Shown here: in pieces, positions 10,892 to 22,411 of the stretch | How the letters are laid out: the number at the start of each line of letters is the position of its first letter | How positions within the stretch are numbered: position 1 is the first letter of the stretch | Assembly: GCA_963989385.1 (NCBI GenBank) | Contig: OZ022503.1 | Coordinates: forward strand, 54,868,858-54,932,857 | Origin: Ctena decussata | Lineage: Eukaryota; Mollusca; Bivalvia; Lucinida; Lucinidae | DNA length: 64,000 bases | Direction of reading: 5' to 3' | Translations under genes and position numbers: made by a program | Notes under the pieces: model-generated | Databases searched by the model: none | Told to the model about the DNA's origin: nothing | What the model saw: only the letters and a program-made list of their open reading frames with translations

Positions 10892-11100
10892 AAATGTGGC
10901 AGTAAGAGAAAAATGAGAGATGCACTGAAAAAATGCATTTTAACAGAAGAAATTGTAAAGATGGCGGAGAAGAATGAAGAAATTCATAACAGCATCTAGA
11001 GGTGTAAATGAAATAATATCCGCACAGAAAATACAATCGGACGAATGTTCCTGAACATAACAAACAAGTTTCTACAGAAAACAAGCAAATTCGGTGAATT

Positions 11101-12066
11101 TATATCCCCCACCGAAGTGGCCTAGATTTGTTTATGGTTAATTTTAAGTTTCATAAAATTTCATTCACTGATTACTTAGTTATGGCTGACCTTATGAATT
11201 GTTAATTCAAATCAAGGGCAGTAACCCTGGCATAAGTGAGGCATCAGCTGAAACCGTTCTTAAACACCTGTCTCAGCATCACTGTACTATGGTGATACAT
11301 TTTCATTTCAGTTTCAAGAAATTTTGTTCACCTGTAGCTTAGTTACATGTATGGCTAATTTGTGGATTTTATATCCAAGAGAATTAAACCATGCACTAGT
11401 GATGTGATTATGGCAAAACTTGATCTGCACTGCTGTGCCATGACAATACATAACTATTTTAAGTTTCACGAAATTCCATTCATTGCTTACTTAGTTATGA
11501 CTTAATTTGTTGATTTAAAAAAAATTCAAGAGCAATAACTCATTGCTTTATGAAGCAATTTCGACAAAGCGTAAGGTGCATTAATGTGTCATGGTGATAC
11601 ATACATATATTTTGTATAAGTTTCATAGAATTCAATTCATTTATTACTTAGTTATGGCTTCATTTGTCAATCTTAAATTGATTCAAGGGCAATAACTCAT
11701 GCATTGCTGAAGCCATTCTGACGAAACTTTATAAGCATAACCGTGTTACAGTTATACACATTTAGTTTAAGTTTCGTGAAGTTTCGGTAATTGGGTACTA
11801 ATTATGGAATCATTTTATTGATTTCAAGTCAAATCAAGGGCGATAACTCATGCACTATTGAAGCCAGACTGATGAAACTTCACGTGTATCAGCGTGTTTT
11901 AGTGATATGTACTTACTTGAAGTTTCACTAAAGTCCGTCCAGCTTTTACTTAGTTTTGGCTTCGGACGCTCGGACGGACGGACAGACGGACGGACGGACG
12001 GACAGACAGGCGGACGGAGGGACGGACATGGAGAAAACTATTTACCTTCCCCTTCGGCGAGGGATA
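11101..12066 (+). mobile_element. Minisatellite-bearing element, ATCCCCCACCGAAG type
   Basis: Starts TATATCCCCCACCGAAGTGG and ends CCCCTTCGGCGAGGGATA, a short inverted-repeat pair. Between them are degenerate tandem units of roughly 125-180 bp, each with TTACTTAGTTATGGC, TTCAAGGGCAATAACTCAT and AAGTTTC. A GGACGGACGGAC tract (about 11965-12028) precedes the right end. No protein is encoded; the 61-codon frame is the tract. Other elements with this plan occur at 22939, 30950, 34391, 39001, 55285 and 59631. Confidence 0.75.
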
Positions 12067-12149
12067 AAATGACAAGCTTAATTTTCTCTTAAATTTAGAA
12101 GCAAAAAATAGTGTCTATCCATTCTTCCATTTGTCCGTCGACATGAATT

Positions 12150-12384
12150 GAGCCGCGACACGAGAAAACCAACAAAGTGGTTGTGCGCCCAGCGCAGACT
12201 CAAATCAACCTGGGCATCCGGACTATCTTATCAGAGTATTCGCTTTGCGCTTAAAGGGTAGCTGAGGGTCTAGGCTACCTTCATGCGGACAGCGAAGACT
12301 CTGATCAGACTGGGCGGATGCCCAGGCTGATCTGAGTCTGTGCTGGGCGCACAACCACTTTGTTGGTTTGTCACGTCGCGGCTC
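12150..12384. mobile_element. GAGCCGCGACAC MITE, copy g
   Basis: Full-length copy with AATT on both sides, a perfect 4-bp target duplication. Confidence 0.9.
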
Positions 12385-12782
12385 AATTGCTAAATCATTG
12401 TGTGGTGAACATTGAGATTCAGTGGTTGAGTCGAATTTATCCAGGAGTCAACAAAGTAAGACATTGATCGAAAGCGCCATCATGTACCATGATATTTAAT
12501 TGATAAAAACAACAGAATAAAACACATACATAGCTGACGAAATGTTGGCATGACACAAACAGCCACTACAAACTCGCGCCATTTTTAGCAAACCTTCGAG
12601 TAAATCAAATACCGGTTTGTCCATCAGCTTACACCATTGGCCGTTTTGTAGCAACGTCGTTTACAATGTCGCCGCGACAGCGGCGGCGTTGTTCGACGTT
12701 GATACAATACGGTATAGTTACTGGTAAGAAAAAATGACTTTTCTGCTGTTTGCCGTAATTCTTCAAAGTGACGGCCACGTAA

Positions 12783-12967
12783 ATGGGTATAATTCAGGGG
12801 AACAACTCTTTCCAGTTTTCAATTTTGCACCCCTGTTCAGTTGGGATCAACTCTTTTCCCCCCGTTTAGACTAGACGCCTTTTACGTCGATAACGGAAGC
12901 AAACAGGAAGTCACAAAAGTTGTTTCCCTTTGTAAAAATGGCAAAAACATGGCAATGTACCCATACA
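12783..12967 (-). mobile_element. GGGTACAC-family MITE, reverse orientation
   Basis: Reverse complement of the family: TGGGTACATTGCCATG, GTGACTTCCTGTTTGCTTCC and AGAGTTGATCCCAACTGA are readable on the - strand. The 93-codon + strand frame from 12841 overlaps this MITE and is not a gene. Confidence 0.7.
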
Positions 12968-13055
12968 ATGAGAACAGTTCCAGACGACACTTGCGAATAA
13001 GGAAGGTACGGGCGAGCATGCGCATCAACAGTCTAGCCAGAGCTACACTACTATA

Positions 13056-13225
13056 TTTATTCAGTTATAAGACGAGATTTTCCCTTCCAAAACAATGTCA
13101 AAGATCTAGATCCGTCTTGTAAGACAGATCTTGACATTTGGGACTGTTTTGGAAGTGAAATCACGTCTTATAACTGGATTGCACGAGACTGATTTACATG
13201 TATCCGTCTTATAACCGAATAAACA
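13056..13225. mobile_element. Palindromic MITE, TTTATTCAGTTATAAGACG ends
   Basis: The left end TTTATTCAGTTATAAGACG is mirrored by CGTCTTATAACCGAATAAA at the right. Inner arms TTCCAAAACA and TGTTTTGGAA pair around AGATCTAGATCC. One copy only. Confidence 0.7.
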
Positions 13226-13528
13226 GGTACCTTGACCTATAAAGGTCCAAGTAGGAAGCAGCCATACCCTTACCAAACTGCGCATGCGCTGAGAAGACGT
13301 GGCATGCGTTGTGCAGACAGATATGGACTACCGCTATGTACGCTCATGCCGTCTGGACCATCATCCCAGTGCAATTGTAAGTTGATCGGTGATAAGCAAA
13401 TAGACAAGCCAAGCTTCTCGCTTATCTATATGCGAACTAATTGATGTGTAAGCTAATGGGCATGGCCGGTATTCCTTTTACTCGGGCAGCTGCTCATTTA
13501 TCACTGACATTCGCACTAAAGCATATAA

Positions 13529-13764
13529 GAGCCACGACATGAGAAAACCAACAATGTGGTTGTCCGCCCTGCACAGACTCAGATCAGTCTGGGCATCCGC
13601 CCAGTCTGGTCAGACTCTTCTCTAAGTGTTAAAAGGGTAGCTAAGGGACTGAGCTACCTCCATGCGGACAGCGAACACTCTGATCAGACTGGGCGGATGC
13701 CCAGGCTGATCTGAGTCTGCGCTGGGCGCACGACCACATTGTCGGTTTTCTCGTGTCGTGGCTC
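13529..13764. mobile_element. GAGCCGCGACAC MITE, copy h
   Basis: Both ends are present with changes (GAGCCACGACATGAGAAAAC). The target duplication is not clear. Confidence 0.85.
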
Positions 13765-14071
13765 CATTAATATTTTCAAATCTGTAATGAAAAATTCATT
13801 TCACCAGGATTGCCACTCCCAGTTTGTGTTTATGTTTATAGCTGACAAGCGTCCTTCCTTAATCATATACTGAGAAAAATGTATTCTATTAAATAAAACA
13901 GCTAGCAAGTCATGTGTTGCAATGATGAAAACTCTGATTTTTTCCTTGAGGAAAACACGTGGGCTCGCATCAGAATCGCATCAGAATCGCATCGTTGCTT
14001 TAAATGTGATCATACAAATTGTATAGACTCAGAAGTTTATAGATTAAACCAAAAAATGTGAATTTATAATT

Positions 14072-14294
14072 GAGCCGCGACACAACAAAACTAACAAAGT
14101 GGCATGTGCGCCCAGCAAAAACTCAGATCACCCTGAACATCAGCCCAGTCTGATAGGAGTCTTTTCTGTGTACTTAAAGGGTAGCTTTCCATGCTGACAG
14201 CGAACACTCTGATCAGAATGGGCAGATGCCCATGCCTATCTGAGTCTTCGCTTGGCGCTTATGCCACTTTGTTGGTTTTGTTGTGTCCAGGCTC
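14072..14294. mobile_element. GAGCCGCGACAC MITE, copy i
   Basis: Diverged copy (GAGCCGCGACACAACAAAAC left, GTTGTGTCCAGGCTC right). Flanks AATT and ATTT do not match perfectly. Confidence 0.8.
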
Positions 14295-14438
14295 ATTTGT
14301 TTTTGTCCCCTAATGTAGTTCCTTAAATAACACCTAAAATACAATACATTTTATCAGATTTGACAAAGGGATAAATAGTTTAATTTAATATGTATCCAAT
14401 ACTCTTCGGTAGTTTAAAATACCGTCAACATTCTAAGA

Positions 14439-14620
14439 ATTTGGACAGCTAGGTCTGAGCAAACAGTGCATCCCCAGATCAGACTGAGTCTGATAAGGGT
14501 CTACACTGTTTGCCATTCCATCTGTATCTTTTAGATGCATTGCTACCTTTTACAGCCAAACTGTTACAGTTTAGACAATCATGGTAATTATTTGAGATGT
14601 CCCATTTTTTAGAATTTTTA
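14439..14620. repeat. About 200-bp dispersed repeat, copy R1
   Basis: Contains CAGTGCATCCCCAGATCAGA, then GTCTACACTGTTTGCCATTC, CAAACTGTTACAGTTTAGAC and ATTTGAGATGTCCCATTTTT. Three further copies share this order (15347-15545, 44660-44845, 45800-45983). No terminal repeats or reading frame; family not identified. Confidence 0.7.
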
Positions 14621-14866
14621 CCCTAAGATGCTTGTCAAAACCAGAAGTTCATATAAGGATCGCAGTCAGCACACACCATTGAATCGACATTGATTCAACG
14701 TCCTGACTATGAATCAATGTTGACGCAATGTTCTGTCTAAGTTGTGCACGCATTGGGTGGGTTCGGAGGAAAGTTATAAGACAATACGGCCTCTTTAAAA
14801 CCATGGTGTGACCTCATTTGAACTGCCTCGGCACAGCAAGGCTGTTCCAATGAGGGATCACAACAT

Positions 14867-15085
14867 AAGTTTAGAGAAATGATAAATTATTCCAAAATAT
14901 CTGCACATACGTTTAGAGACATGTTAAATTATCCCAAAATATCTGCACATACGGTTAGAGACATGTTGAATTATCCCAAAAAATCTGCACATACGGTTAG
15001 AGACATGTTGAATTATCCCAAAATATTTGCGCAATCTAAATTAACCCAAAATTATCCGCACAATCTAAATTATCCCAGAAATATC
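14867..15085 (+). repeat. 42-bp minisatellite
   Basis: About three full 42-bp units (AGAGACATGTTGAATTATCC, then CAAAATATCTGCACATACGG) and degenerate shorter units to the right. Because 42 is divisible by 3, it leaves an open frame of 69 codons with a 14-residue repeat, which I do not consider a gene. Confidence 0.85.
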
Positions 15086-15346
15086 TAAACTATTGAGTGG
15101 CATCGTGTAAAAAGGGAACCTAAGACAAAGTGCTCCCAGCAAGTTCTCAGGTCAGCCTGTGTACGTATCTGCATAACCTGTTCAGAAGCTTAACGGTTAT
15201 CTTTAAAGATTCCTCAGGATCCATAGTGTGCATGCGAACAGGAAAGACTCTTACTGATTCCGATACTGTTGGCCTAAGTCCTCCCTTTTGTACAAGTCGT
15301 AAGGTTAGTTTTAACGCGACACCGATCAATTACCATGATATTTCCA

Positions 15347-15545
15347 AATATTGGGATAGATAGGTCTGAGTAAAGAGTGCAGACCCACATCAGACTGCTC
15401 CTAAGAGAGCAGTCTGATCAGGGTCTACACTGTTTGCCATTCCATCTGCACGGTTTGGACCTAATCTGCCCTGTAAATCAAAACTGTTCCATTTTTAAGA
15501 CAGTTACAACATTTATTTCAGGTGTCCCATCATCAGAAATTTTAC
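15347..15545. repeat. About 200-bp dispersed repeat, copy R2
   Basis: Same order of blocks as 14439-14620: GTGCAGACCCACATCAGACT, CTACACTGTTTGCCATTCCA, TTCCATTTTTAAGACAGTTA and TTTCAGGTGTCCCAT. A hairpin CTGCTC/GAGCAG occupies the centre. Confidence 0.7.
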
Positions 15546-15693
15546 GGTATAGAACAACAGTTCAATCATATAAGCCTATGCATACATATAGCCAGGCATC
15601 ACGTTGTACGTATAGTGGATGCGCAGGCTGATCTGGGTCTTCACTGTTCGCAATGCCCCAAGTCAACATTTCCCATGACATGCCTACAGATGT

Positions 15694-15919
15694 ATGGGTA
15701 CACCTCCATGTTTTTCCGCCATTTTTACAAAAAGGGGAACAACTTTTGTGACTTCCTGTTTGCTTCCCTTGATGACGAAGCCTTCCGAAATGGAGTCTAC
15801 TCTAAACGGAAAGAATTTGCTCCTTGTGGAGCAAATTCTTTCCTTTAAGAGTTGATCCCGATTGAGAAAAGACGCAAAAATAGAAATGGCAGAGTTACTT
15901 CCCTTAAAGTTTACCCATT
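15694..15919 (+). mobile_element. GGGTACAC-family MITE, full-length copy
   Basis: Terminal inverted repeats ATGGGTACACC and AGTTTACCCAT. Internal blocks AACTTTTGTGACTTCCTGTT, GATGACGAAGCCTTCCGAAA and AAGAGTTGATCCCGATTGAG. A small hairpin AAAGAATTTGCTCC/GGAGCAAATTCTTT sits in the middle. The overlapping 108-codon frame is not a gene. Confidence 0.8.
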
Positions 15920-16215
15920 CACTCTAATCAGTATTTATTCAGTTTGACGTACAATAACGGACACATTCATCTAATGCGTAACATTTTACTGTAAGAAACA
16001 TAATAAACTCGTATATAGACTCGTCTCGCCAAGACTACTCTAATGTGAGGCAACATCAGTCATTTTAATAGAGAAATAGGAAAACACGATCTGAATTATC
16101 AGTATTGTTCGTAAGTATTGACCTGGCACTCATGAATATTCCGTTCACCTCCGTGAATTAATTCTCGGTCTCCGATTGCGAACAGGTATCAGTATTTTAA
16201 GCAAACATCACTGAA

Positions 16216-16292
16216 TCAAATGGCACAGTGGATAAGGCTTTGATCCTTAAATCTGGGAGTTATGGGTTCGAATCTTACTACTTTCATTTTAA
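16216..16292 (+). mobile_element. tRNA-like SINE head
   Basis: TGGCACAGTGGATAAGGC resembles an A box and GGGTTCGAATC a B box, spaced as in a tRNA, but the arms do not fold into a full cloverleaf. Likely the start of a SINE; its body is not clear. Confidence 0.5.
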
Positions 16293-16379
16293 TATTTTTT
16301 ATGTATATTTTTTCCTTTGCGTAAGACCAGCGGGTAATCTTATCATGCTCGGCACAAAATTGAATGTTTCAGCTATTTT

Positions 16380-16610
16380 GGCTGGTTGCTTGGTTGGTTG
16401 TCTTGGGTTTCACGGCCTTTATGACAGTATTCATTCTATATCGGACCGTCTTTCAAAATCAGGAAGAAAGAAAAGATGATAGGCGAGAGAAAAGATAGCC
16501 AAAAAGCACCACCCGCACCCACTGGCGACCGGGCACTGAAAGTGACCCAGCACCATCGCCCGACCCGACAACCCCCTTTCAACTATTGAACCAGATGCAC
16601 TATCTTTCCG
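16380..16610 (-). mobile_element. SINE, AACCAACC tail, reverse orientation
   Basis: On the - strand it reads GGGCGATGGTGCTGGGTCAC, GGGTGCGGGTGG, ATACTGTCATAAAGGCCGTG, AAACCCAAGACAACCAACC. The same order occurs on the + strand at 37930-38167, identifying a shared SINE family. Confidence 0.7.
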
Positions 16611-16742
16611 CACTATCACATGTACATCATGTAAATCCTACGACCACAACATCTTAGATTCAAAGAAAAAACACTCATTGCTTCCACATCAAAGCATTTT
16701 TAGGAAACCCAAGCTCCCGGAGGAGGATCATATGTTCAACAG

Positions 16743-16909
16743 CAGTGGCGGATCCAGAGGGGGTTCGGGGGGTTCAAACGAACCCCCTCTTTAGCCTTAA
16801 TTATTTAATTTCCATGGGGAATTTCAGGCAAAATTGGTCTAACTGCACAAATCGAACCCCCCTCAAGCTAATTTGAACCCCCTTTCCAAAATTTCTGGAT
16901 CCGCCCCTG
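16743..16909. mobile_element. MITE, CAGTGGCGGATCCAGA ends
   Basis: Left end CAGTGGCGGATCCAGA; right end reverse-complemented CAGGGGCGGATCCAGAAA. AACAG lies on each side (16738-16742 and 16910-16914), a 5-bp target duplication. Ends resemble the CAGGGGCGTAACTAGG MITEs at 5135 and 48168. Confidence 0.8.
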
Positions 16910-17289
16910 AACAGACAATAAATGCAGCTGGTGTCAGCAGAAGGACAATTTGGAATAAAGAGAAACTGGGACACTTGCGTTCCCACGAAAATATATGGGG
17001 AAAAACCCACACGACAGAAAATCGTTTAAAATTAAAAAATGCATTTTCATTCATTACATTGAAAATAAAGTAAAGAAAATGAAAATTACTAAAAATGAGC
17101 GCTACAAGATTCGATCTTACGATATGCATATCTGTAGTCGGAAGCCTTTAGCACTACGCTACGGAAACAGCGAGAATCAGTTGACTGTATTATATTAAAG
17201 TAGCAAAATTTTCCGGTAAATCGTCGCTAAAACTAACGAAAACATCCGAGTGTAATGACGGAAATAAATGAGTGCCAGGTCAATACTTA

Positions 17290-18743
17290 TCAACAATAAA
17301 TGCTTTTGTTGTTTGTTTATATGTGACTGCATAACCGAAAGGATGTAGAGCATTTGCAACGAAAAAGTAGTTACCGAAACAATATCAGAAAGTTGCCGAA
17401 GGATGTAAAGCTATTAAATGTAACAACATGCATTCTAGTGGACAAGCATGCTTCATTTCTTCATAATTTCACGCCGAAGTCACAGTATAATCAGTTTAAA
17501 GATACGTACCAATATATTGATACCTGTCATCAATGTCAGCCTATTTCCATACAAACTGATCTGCCATCCCAGCTGTCCACCTAAAAGTGCATCTGTTGAC
17601 AAAGACAACCATTTTGTCGCTACCCATCCTCTTTGAAAGTGTGTATTTTCATTATAAAACCAAATTGTGCATCAAAAATTGGCAGAAATATTGCTAACTA
17701 AATTGAAGTTTTATTGCAAGCAAGCAAACAGATTGGGCACTATCTCAGTTTCGTTTAATGGGAGCCGAAAAGCAGACTTTGTGTTTTTTTTCTAAAAATG
17801 TTGGCCATTCAAGACCTGCTATAGCCTTATCTGCGTAAGAAAGCCACCCAGACTGATACTGTAGAATCTACAGACACTGAGCAACTTCCATATGAGTAAA
17901 AAGTATGCAAAGACCAGGAACTGAAACAATCAAAATCCAAATACAGCCCTCAAACCATAGTTGGAAACAACTAAGATTACAAATAATCAAGATACAGAGA
18001 ACATATGGCCAACCGAGTGAGCAGCTTGTTCCCAAAAGGTGGCCACTCAGCAACCCAAACCGAACCAAAAATAATAATAACATACATAAGGTAAAACATA
18101 ACAGAAACTCTGACACCAAAAACAGGCAACAAAGAACCACAACAGAACTACCGCCTAGGAACGGTCAGTAATGAATTACTGGGGGGCTTAAATCGATTTT
18201 ACAGGCTAAACTCTTCCAGGATTTTATCGTCTGTTTTTACCAGCAATTTTATCTCACCTACCCAAAATCTACTTTCACTTTTGGTGATCTGCTATCTCTG
18301 TAGCCATCTGGCATCACTTCAGCCGGTTGTACGGTGTGATTTAAGTAGTAATGGCAGTCAGTATTCAAGTGAATGATTCTGGCTCATTTGGACCTCGTTT
18401 TGCTTGTCTTTTTCTATTAAAATTAAAATCTTAAAAAGTTCCTTCAAGAGCAGAAAAAAAAGCAAACTGTAATTTCTTAATTTTAATTGGGCAGTCGATT
18501 CAAAGACTAATTAGTTTCAAAAGGATCCAAACAATATAAAAGACGATGATCTAGAATAATAATAAGAGAGCAAACGGCGTCATTTGTCAATTAAGGGGTG
18601 TGTGGTTTAGTTTATTTTTTATAATTTTTATTTTATATATATTTATGAGACATACCCACTTGTTGTCTGCAAATAGTATAGATCCTGGTCAAACGCCGCG
18701 GCGTCTGATCTGGGTCTGTACTGTTTGGACACTAGGCATAAAT
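17290..18743. other. Non-coding DNA, nothing recognised
   Basis: Several short open frames lie here (17354-18171, both strands) with no recognisable motif, splice-site pattern or repeat support. A fragment reading GTCTGATCTGGGTCTGTACT lies near 18696-18715, related to the 200-bp repeat family. Confidence 0.35.
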
Positions 18744-18960
18744 GAGCCGCGACACCAGAAAACCAACAAAGTGGTTGTGCGCCCAGCGCAGACTCAGATC
18801 AGCCTAGGCATCCACCCAGTCCGAGTAGAGTCTTTGCGGTGTGCTTGAAGGAAAGCTAATGATCTAAGCTACCTCCATGTGGACAGCGAAGACTCTGATC
18901 AGACTGATCTGAGTGCGCTGGGCGCGCAGCCACTTAGTTGGTTTTCTCGTGTCTCGGTTC
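18744..18960. mobile_element. GAGCCGCGACAC MITE, copy j
   Basis: Both ends are present (right end GTGTCTCGGTTC), shortened on the right arm. AAAT lies on both sides, a perfect 4-bp target duplication. Confidence 0.85.
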
Positions 18961-19039
18961 AAATGGTAAAAATCATTTGCCGCTGTCGTTGTTATAAATG
19001 ATAGTTAATTTCTTACTTTCATTTTGCTCTTCTGTCAGC

Positions 19040-19066
19040 TTTTTTTTTTTTTTTTTTTTTTTTTTG
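19040..19066 (+). repeat. Poly-T tract
   Basis: An uninterrupted run of about 27 T, just before a short TTAGCTCACCTGAGCCGAAG segment (19072-19092) that matches the start of the minisatellite elements at 34391 and 59631. Confidence 0.85.
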
Positions 19067-19792
19067 CGTGATTAGCTCACCTGAGCCGAAGGCAACTGAG
19101 GCGGTCTTCTTAAAACCCACCTCGCAGATTGCCCTAGATGATGTGCATTTGAATCTATTCCGTTTCCAAGTTATACCACTCCATTACAGAAACGGAGCCT
19201 GATATTTTTTTTTATTATCTAACCCCTAATAGTCAAAAAACAAAAATAGTAGACTTTGCTGACAGTGTAGAAGATCTAGACAGACCCGACCAGTACGCGG
19301 ACACTTCCAGTATGCGAACACTTTTGTGTTTGGCGTCAAATAAACTCAAAGATACTTTTTAAATTCAACTGACTTTGTGACATTTTTCAAAGCACCGTTT
19401 CTTTACCTTTTGGTCATTCACTTTTACACTTACACAACACAGTTACAACTTTGCAGGGCTGACGCAGATCGGTATCATGCCCGATGCTTCAGTTTGACTG
19501 CGCCAAACACGCAAACAGGCAAAGCAAACAGCCATATGTCAATATGAATTAGAACAACCCTTTGCGATGTTAATATGTTTTTGTTAACTACATCTATCAA
19601 TAATTTAATTAGTATTGCAGTGTATAAATGTCATCTCAGTTTACCCAGATTCTAAGGTGTCCGCGTATGGTATGATAAGCCCGTTTGATCCAGCAAATAG
19701 CATGACCTCAACAGCGTTATGTTGCGCATGCGCAGATGATTTTTTCCCACGTGTTCCTTTTGTCTATATTTACGTTACACGACGTTACGCAA

Positions 19793-20538
19793 CTACTCTC
19801 TTGTTGAGGCACTCCAGCAAGTGGTTTTTCGAAGTTTATACTTAAAGGATAAAGAAACAGCAAATTCCACTTACATGGTTCAGTTTACTACCATTTCTCG
19901 TAGTCAGATTTGTCCAGTAGAGTTTTTGAAATTAATTGGCATGCTCTCAAGCTTGGAAAGTAGTCTCTTGCAATGTATTTTTTTTTTCAGTTTCATAATG
20001 GCCGCCTCAAGATAACCATTATTGCTGTAGGGGTGGCATGTTTCAAACACATTCTTGAAAATTACCATTTCATATAAAAATTAACATGAAATCAGTTCAG
20101 AAGAATTTATGCTTATATCTTATAGCAGTTATTTTCATAAGTAATATCTTTTTGGAAAACAAAATGATGCATAAGTGTAGCTGACACTGCAAGCAACCCT
20201 TTGCTGAAATGATCATATTCCAAAACAGATCAGGTGATTAGTGATGACATCATTTCTGTTGTGATGTCACAATGGGTGGTTCCCAGCTTAATGTAAATTA
20301 AAATGAACCTCATCAAAGGCTGGAAACCAGAAGGAATATTTTTACTATTGGAAAACCCACCTCAAAACAAAAAATGATAAAAATAGACAAAAGAGGTCAT
20401 GCAATATGCTGCAAGTCAATATTTAGCGCTGAGAAATGGTTTTGGGTATGTTAAACCTAAAATTTTGATATTTTAGCATCTTTAAAGAAAAAAGTTTCAC
20501 TAAAAACCACTTGCTGGAGTGCCTCAACAAGAGAGTAG
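19793..20538. mobile_element. Inverted-repeat element, CTACTCTCTTGTTGAGGCAC ends
   Basis: CTACTCTCTTGTTGAGGCAC continuing to CAGCAAGTGG (19793-19824) is repeated as its reverse complement at 20507-20538. The 746-bp element has no credible reading frame and ends about 180 bp before the first exon candidate. Target duplication unclear. Confidence 0.75.
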
Positions 20539-20720
20539 GTACCAGATCGTGACGTTCAGTCTTAGCACAAGGATTTTCCTAAATTGCATGTCCATCTGGT
20601 AGTCTGGATCTAAAAGGACTAGATATAGCTCAGCCAAAACATTTTTGAAGTTTTGCAGACATAAATTTTGTCCTCTGCTTTTTCGGTGATTTTAAGGTTA
20701 AATACTGCATTTGTTTTCAG

Positions 20721-21348
20721 GCTAAAAAGCCCAAAGAGAAAAAAAAAGCAACCAGTGAAAGAAGATCTAACAGAAACTTCCAGGCCAGCTATAGTACCAG
20801 ATCCAGCAGATGATATTATACAACATGCTCAAATTGAGGTTTCAAAGGATGAAAATCTCAAACAAAAGTCAGAAACAGATAGGGGAAAAGAAGATGGTTC
20901 TAATGAACAAGTCGAAAGTGCAGGAGAAATTAAAGAAGAAGAATATTTAGACACAGGCCAGAATAAAGCTGACAGCAGTCAAGAAGTTGTGGTAGGTCTT
21001 GGTGTTAAAAATGAAGTTGACAAAACGGAAATAGTCTCAAGTGAAAATGCAGCAAAAGAAAGCTGTTTAGAAAGTGATAAAGAAATACTTCATGAAGATA
21101 TAGAAAAGAAAGAAGATGTGATAGAGAATGTAATAGATGTGAATATCAGTGAATCAAACTTAGATAATATTGGTGATGGTGGAGAAAGTGCAATTACAGT
21201 TGAAACCGGTGCTACAAATGTGACAGCTGTGATAATGACTGAAACAATTGAGAAAGGTACAACAGAAGGTGACATAGAAGTATCAAAACATGAAACTGAT
21301 ACAGAAAAGAATGTACATAAAACAGATGCAGTAGCTGTAGATGTTTAG
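20721..21348 (+). CDS. Exon of an unrecognised acidic, Lys/Glu-rich protein
   Basis: The open frame is entered at a good 3' splice site (GCATTTGTTTTCAG, AG at 20719-20720) and runs to TAG at 21346-21348. The first exon base completes a codon from an upstream exon. About 208 residues: a basic start (SPKRKKKQP, a possible nuclear signal), then a long region rich in Glu, Lys, Asp, Ser and Val with no predicted membrane segment or known domain, probably disordered. The upstream ATG at 20668 lies in what looks like intron. AATAAA at 21380 could be a polyadenylation signal, making this a last exon. Right after the stop another frame continues with proline-rich residues, so a frameshift or alternative splice is possible. 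Function unknown. Confidence 0.65.
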
Positions 21349-21781
21349 TAATGATAGAAGTTGAGTTACCTACACCTATGAATAAACCACCACCAATGAA
21401 TATAAATAGGCAGAGCCACCACACTGAAAAGTAACTATACAATCGTCAATGTAAAATCCCTCCACCAAAGCACTTTCCTGAGATCAGTTTTTGAGTCTAC
21501 TGAAGCTTAGGGAGACCTTGTATGGCCATGCAGCTATGTTACTAAGCAGGTTAGCATACAGTAGAGGGTGACTAAAAACCAACAGGTACATAAGGATTTC
21601 AAACATGTTAAGTGCTTGGCTACAAATGCTACAAAACTGGTTAATAGTTCCTTCCCGTTTCTGAGAGAAACTGGTTCATAGTTCCTCCCCGTTTCTGAGA
21701 GAACATATCAAATGACATATCGAATATTGATCATTTTGTACCAATACAGATATCGAAAAAAAAGATCGATACCCAGCTTTA

Positions 21782-21995
21782 ATGCTCAACTCAGCTGAGT
21801 ATGAAATACCTGCTAACAAATAGCAAATTACTGATAAGTACAGTTCTTTTCTTGCTCAGGTTAGCTGAATTCATATGGAATTTTCTCTGCTTATGAATAT
21901 GCCAACAGAAGTTTGCATTTTCATATTTATCAGTAGAGAAAATTTCATGTTCCGTTGAGTTGAGCACGAAAATTTTTTTATAACCTTGGGGCCTG
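21782..21995. mobile_element. Palindromic MITE (AGGCCCCGAGGTTATAAAAC family), copy 2
   Basis: Keeps the ATGCTCAACTCAGCTGAG arm and the right end CCTTGGGGCCT, but lacks the outer left terminal repeat. Internal TTCATATTTATCAG matches copies at 6004 and 57874. Confidence 0.75.
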
Positions 21996-22038
21996 GTCAA
22001 AGTCTGAAATTGTAAAACTCAGAATGTAGTAAAAGCCT

Positions 22039-22160
22039 AAAGGCGCCTCGACAGCTCAGTTGGTAGAGAGGTGTCCTGATAGCTCAGTAGGGAGGTTTGT
22101 CTATAGACTGTCTACATACCTCTGCTTTGTTGGTTCGAACCTGGCACTTGCAAGTTTAAT
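22039..22160 (+). mobile_element. tRNA-like SINE head
   Basis: ACAGCTCAGTTGGTAGAG (A box; a second related ATAGCTCAGTAGGGAGG follows) and TTGGTTCGAACCTGG (B box) are present, but the interval between them is too long for a tRNA. It looks like a SINE head with an internal duplication. Confidence 0.5.
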
Positions 22161-22288
22161 AGACTGATGCCTGTTCCCTTTGGGGTAACAGTGGTTCCAG
22201 AGTATTTCCCAGCTCTTACACTGTTGAGAACTACTTCTTGCTTTCTTCCACCACAGAACAGTCCTCTGATATATAGAGAATACCATGT

Positions 22289-22411
22289 TAGTGTCTTTTG
22301 ATATCAAGTTTATCAGGCGAGACCAGAAACAGCGTAGGGATGGCGAGGCTTGCCGAGCCAGTCCGACGTGTTTTCTGGTCGAGCCTGATAAACTTGATAT
22401 CAAAACACACT
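22289..22411. repeat. Long hairpin
   Basis: GTCTTTTGATATCAAGTTTA continuing to TCAGGC is mirrored by GCCTGATAAACTTGATATCA at 22383-22402, with inner GACCAGAAAA-like arms. The reading frames on both strands (85, 70 and 110 codons) arise from this palindrome. Confidence 0.75.

Larger units (their letters stand above)
16114..17287. mobile_element. TA-flanked DNA transposon, non-autonomous
   Basis: Left end AGTATTGACCTGGCACTCAT and its exact reverse complement at 17268-17287, each bordered by TA (16112-16113 and 17288-17289). A TA duplication fits the Tc1/mariner group, but no transposase is present in 1.17 kb. It has itself received a tRNA-like SINE head, a reverse SINE and a 5-bp-duplication MITE. 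Confidence 0.8.

Noticed and set aside
11907..12092. Possible Asp/Gly-Arg-rich peptide
   Set aside because: It is the GGACGGAC tract read as codons.
14867..15085. CRISPR-like array
   Set aside because: Repeats are directly adjacent with no unique spacers, and the genome is eukaryotic.
15522..15848. 108-codon open frame
   Set aside because: It runs through a 200-bp repeat and a GGGTACAC MITE; related MITE copies do not keep it open.
17868..18171. Overlapping 88- and 90-codon frames on opposite strands
   Set aside because: No splice sites, domain or conservation visible; the leucine-rich - strand frame mirrors the + strand composition.
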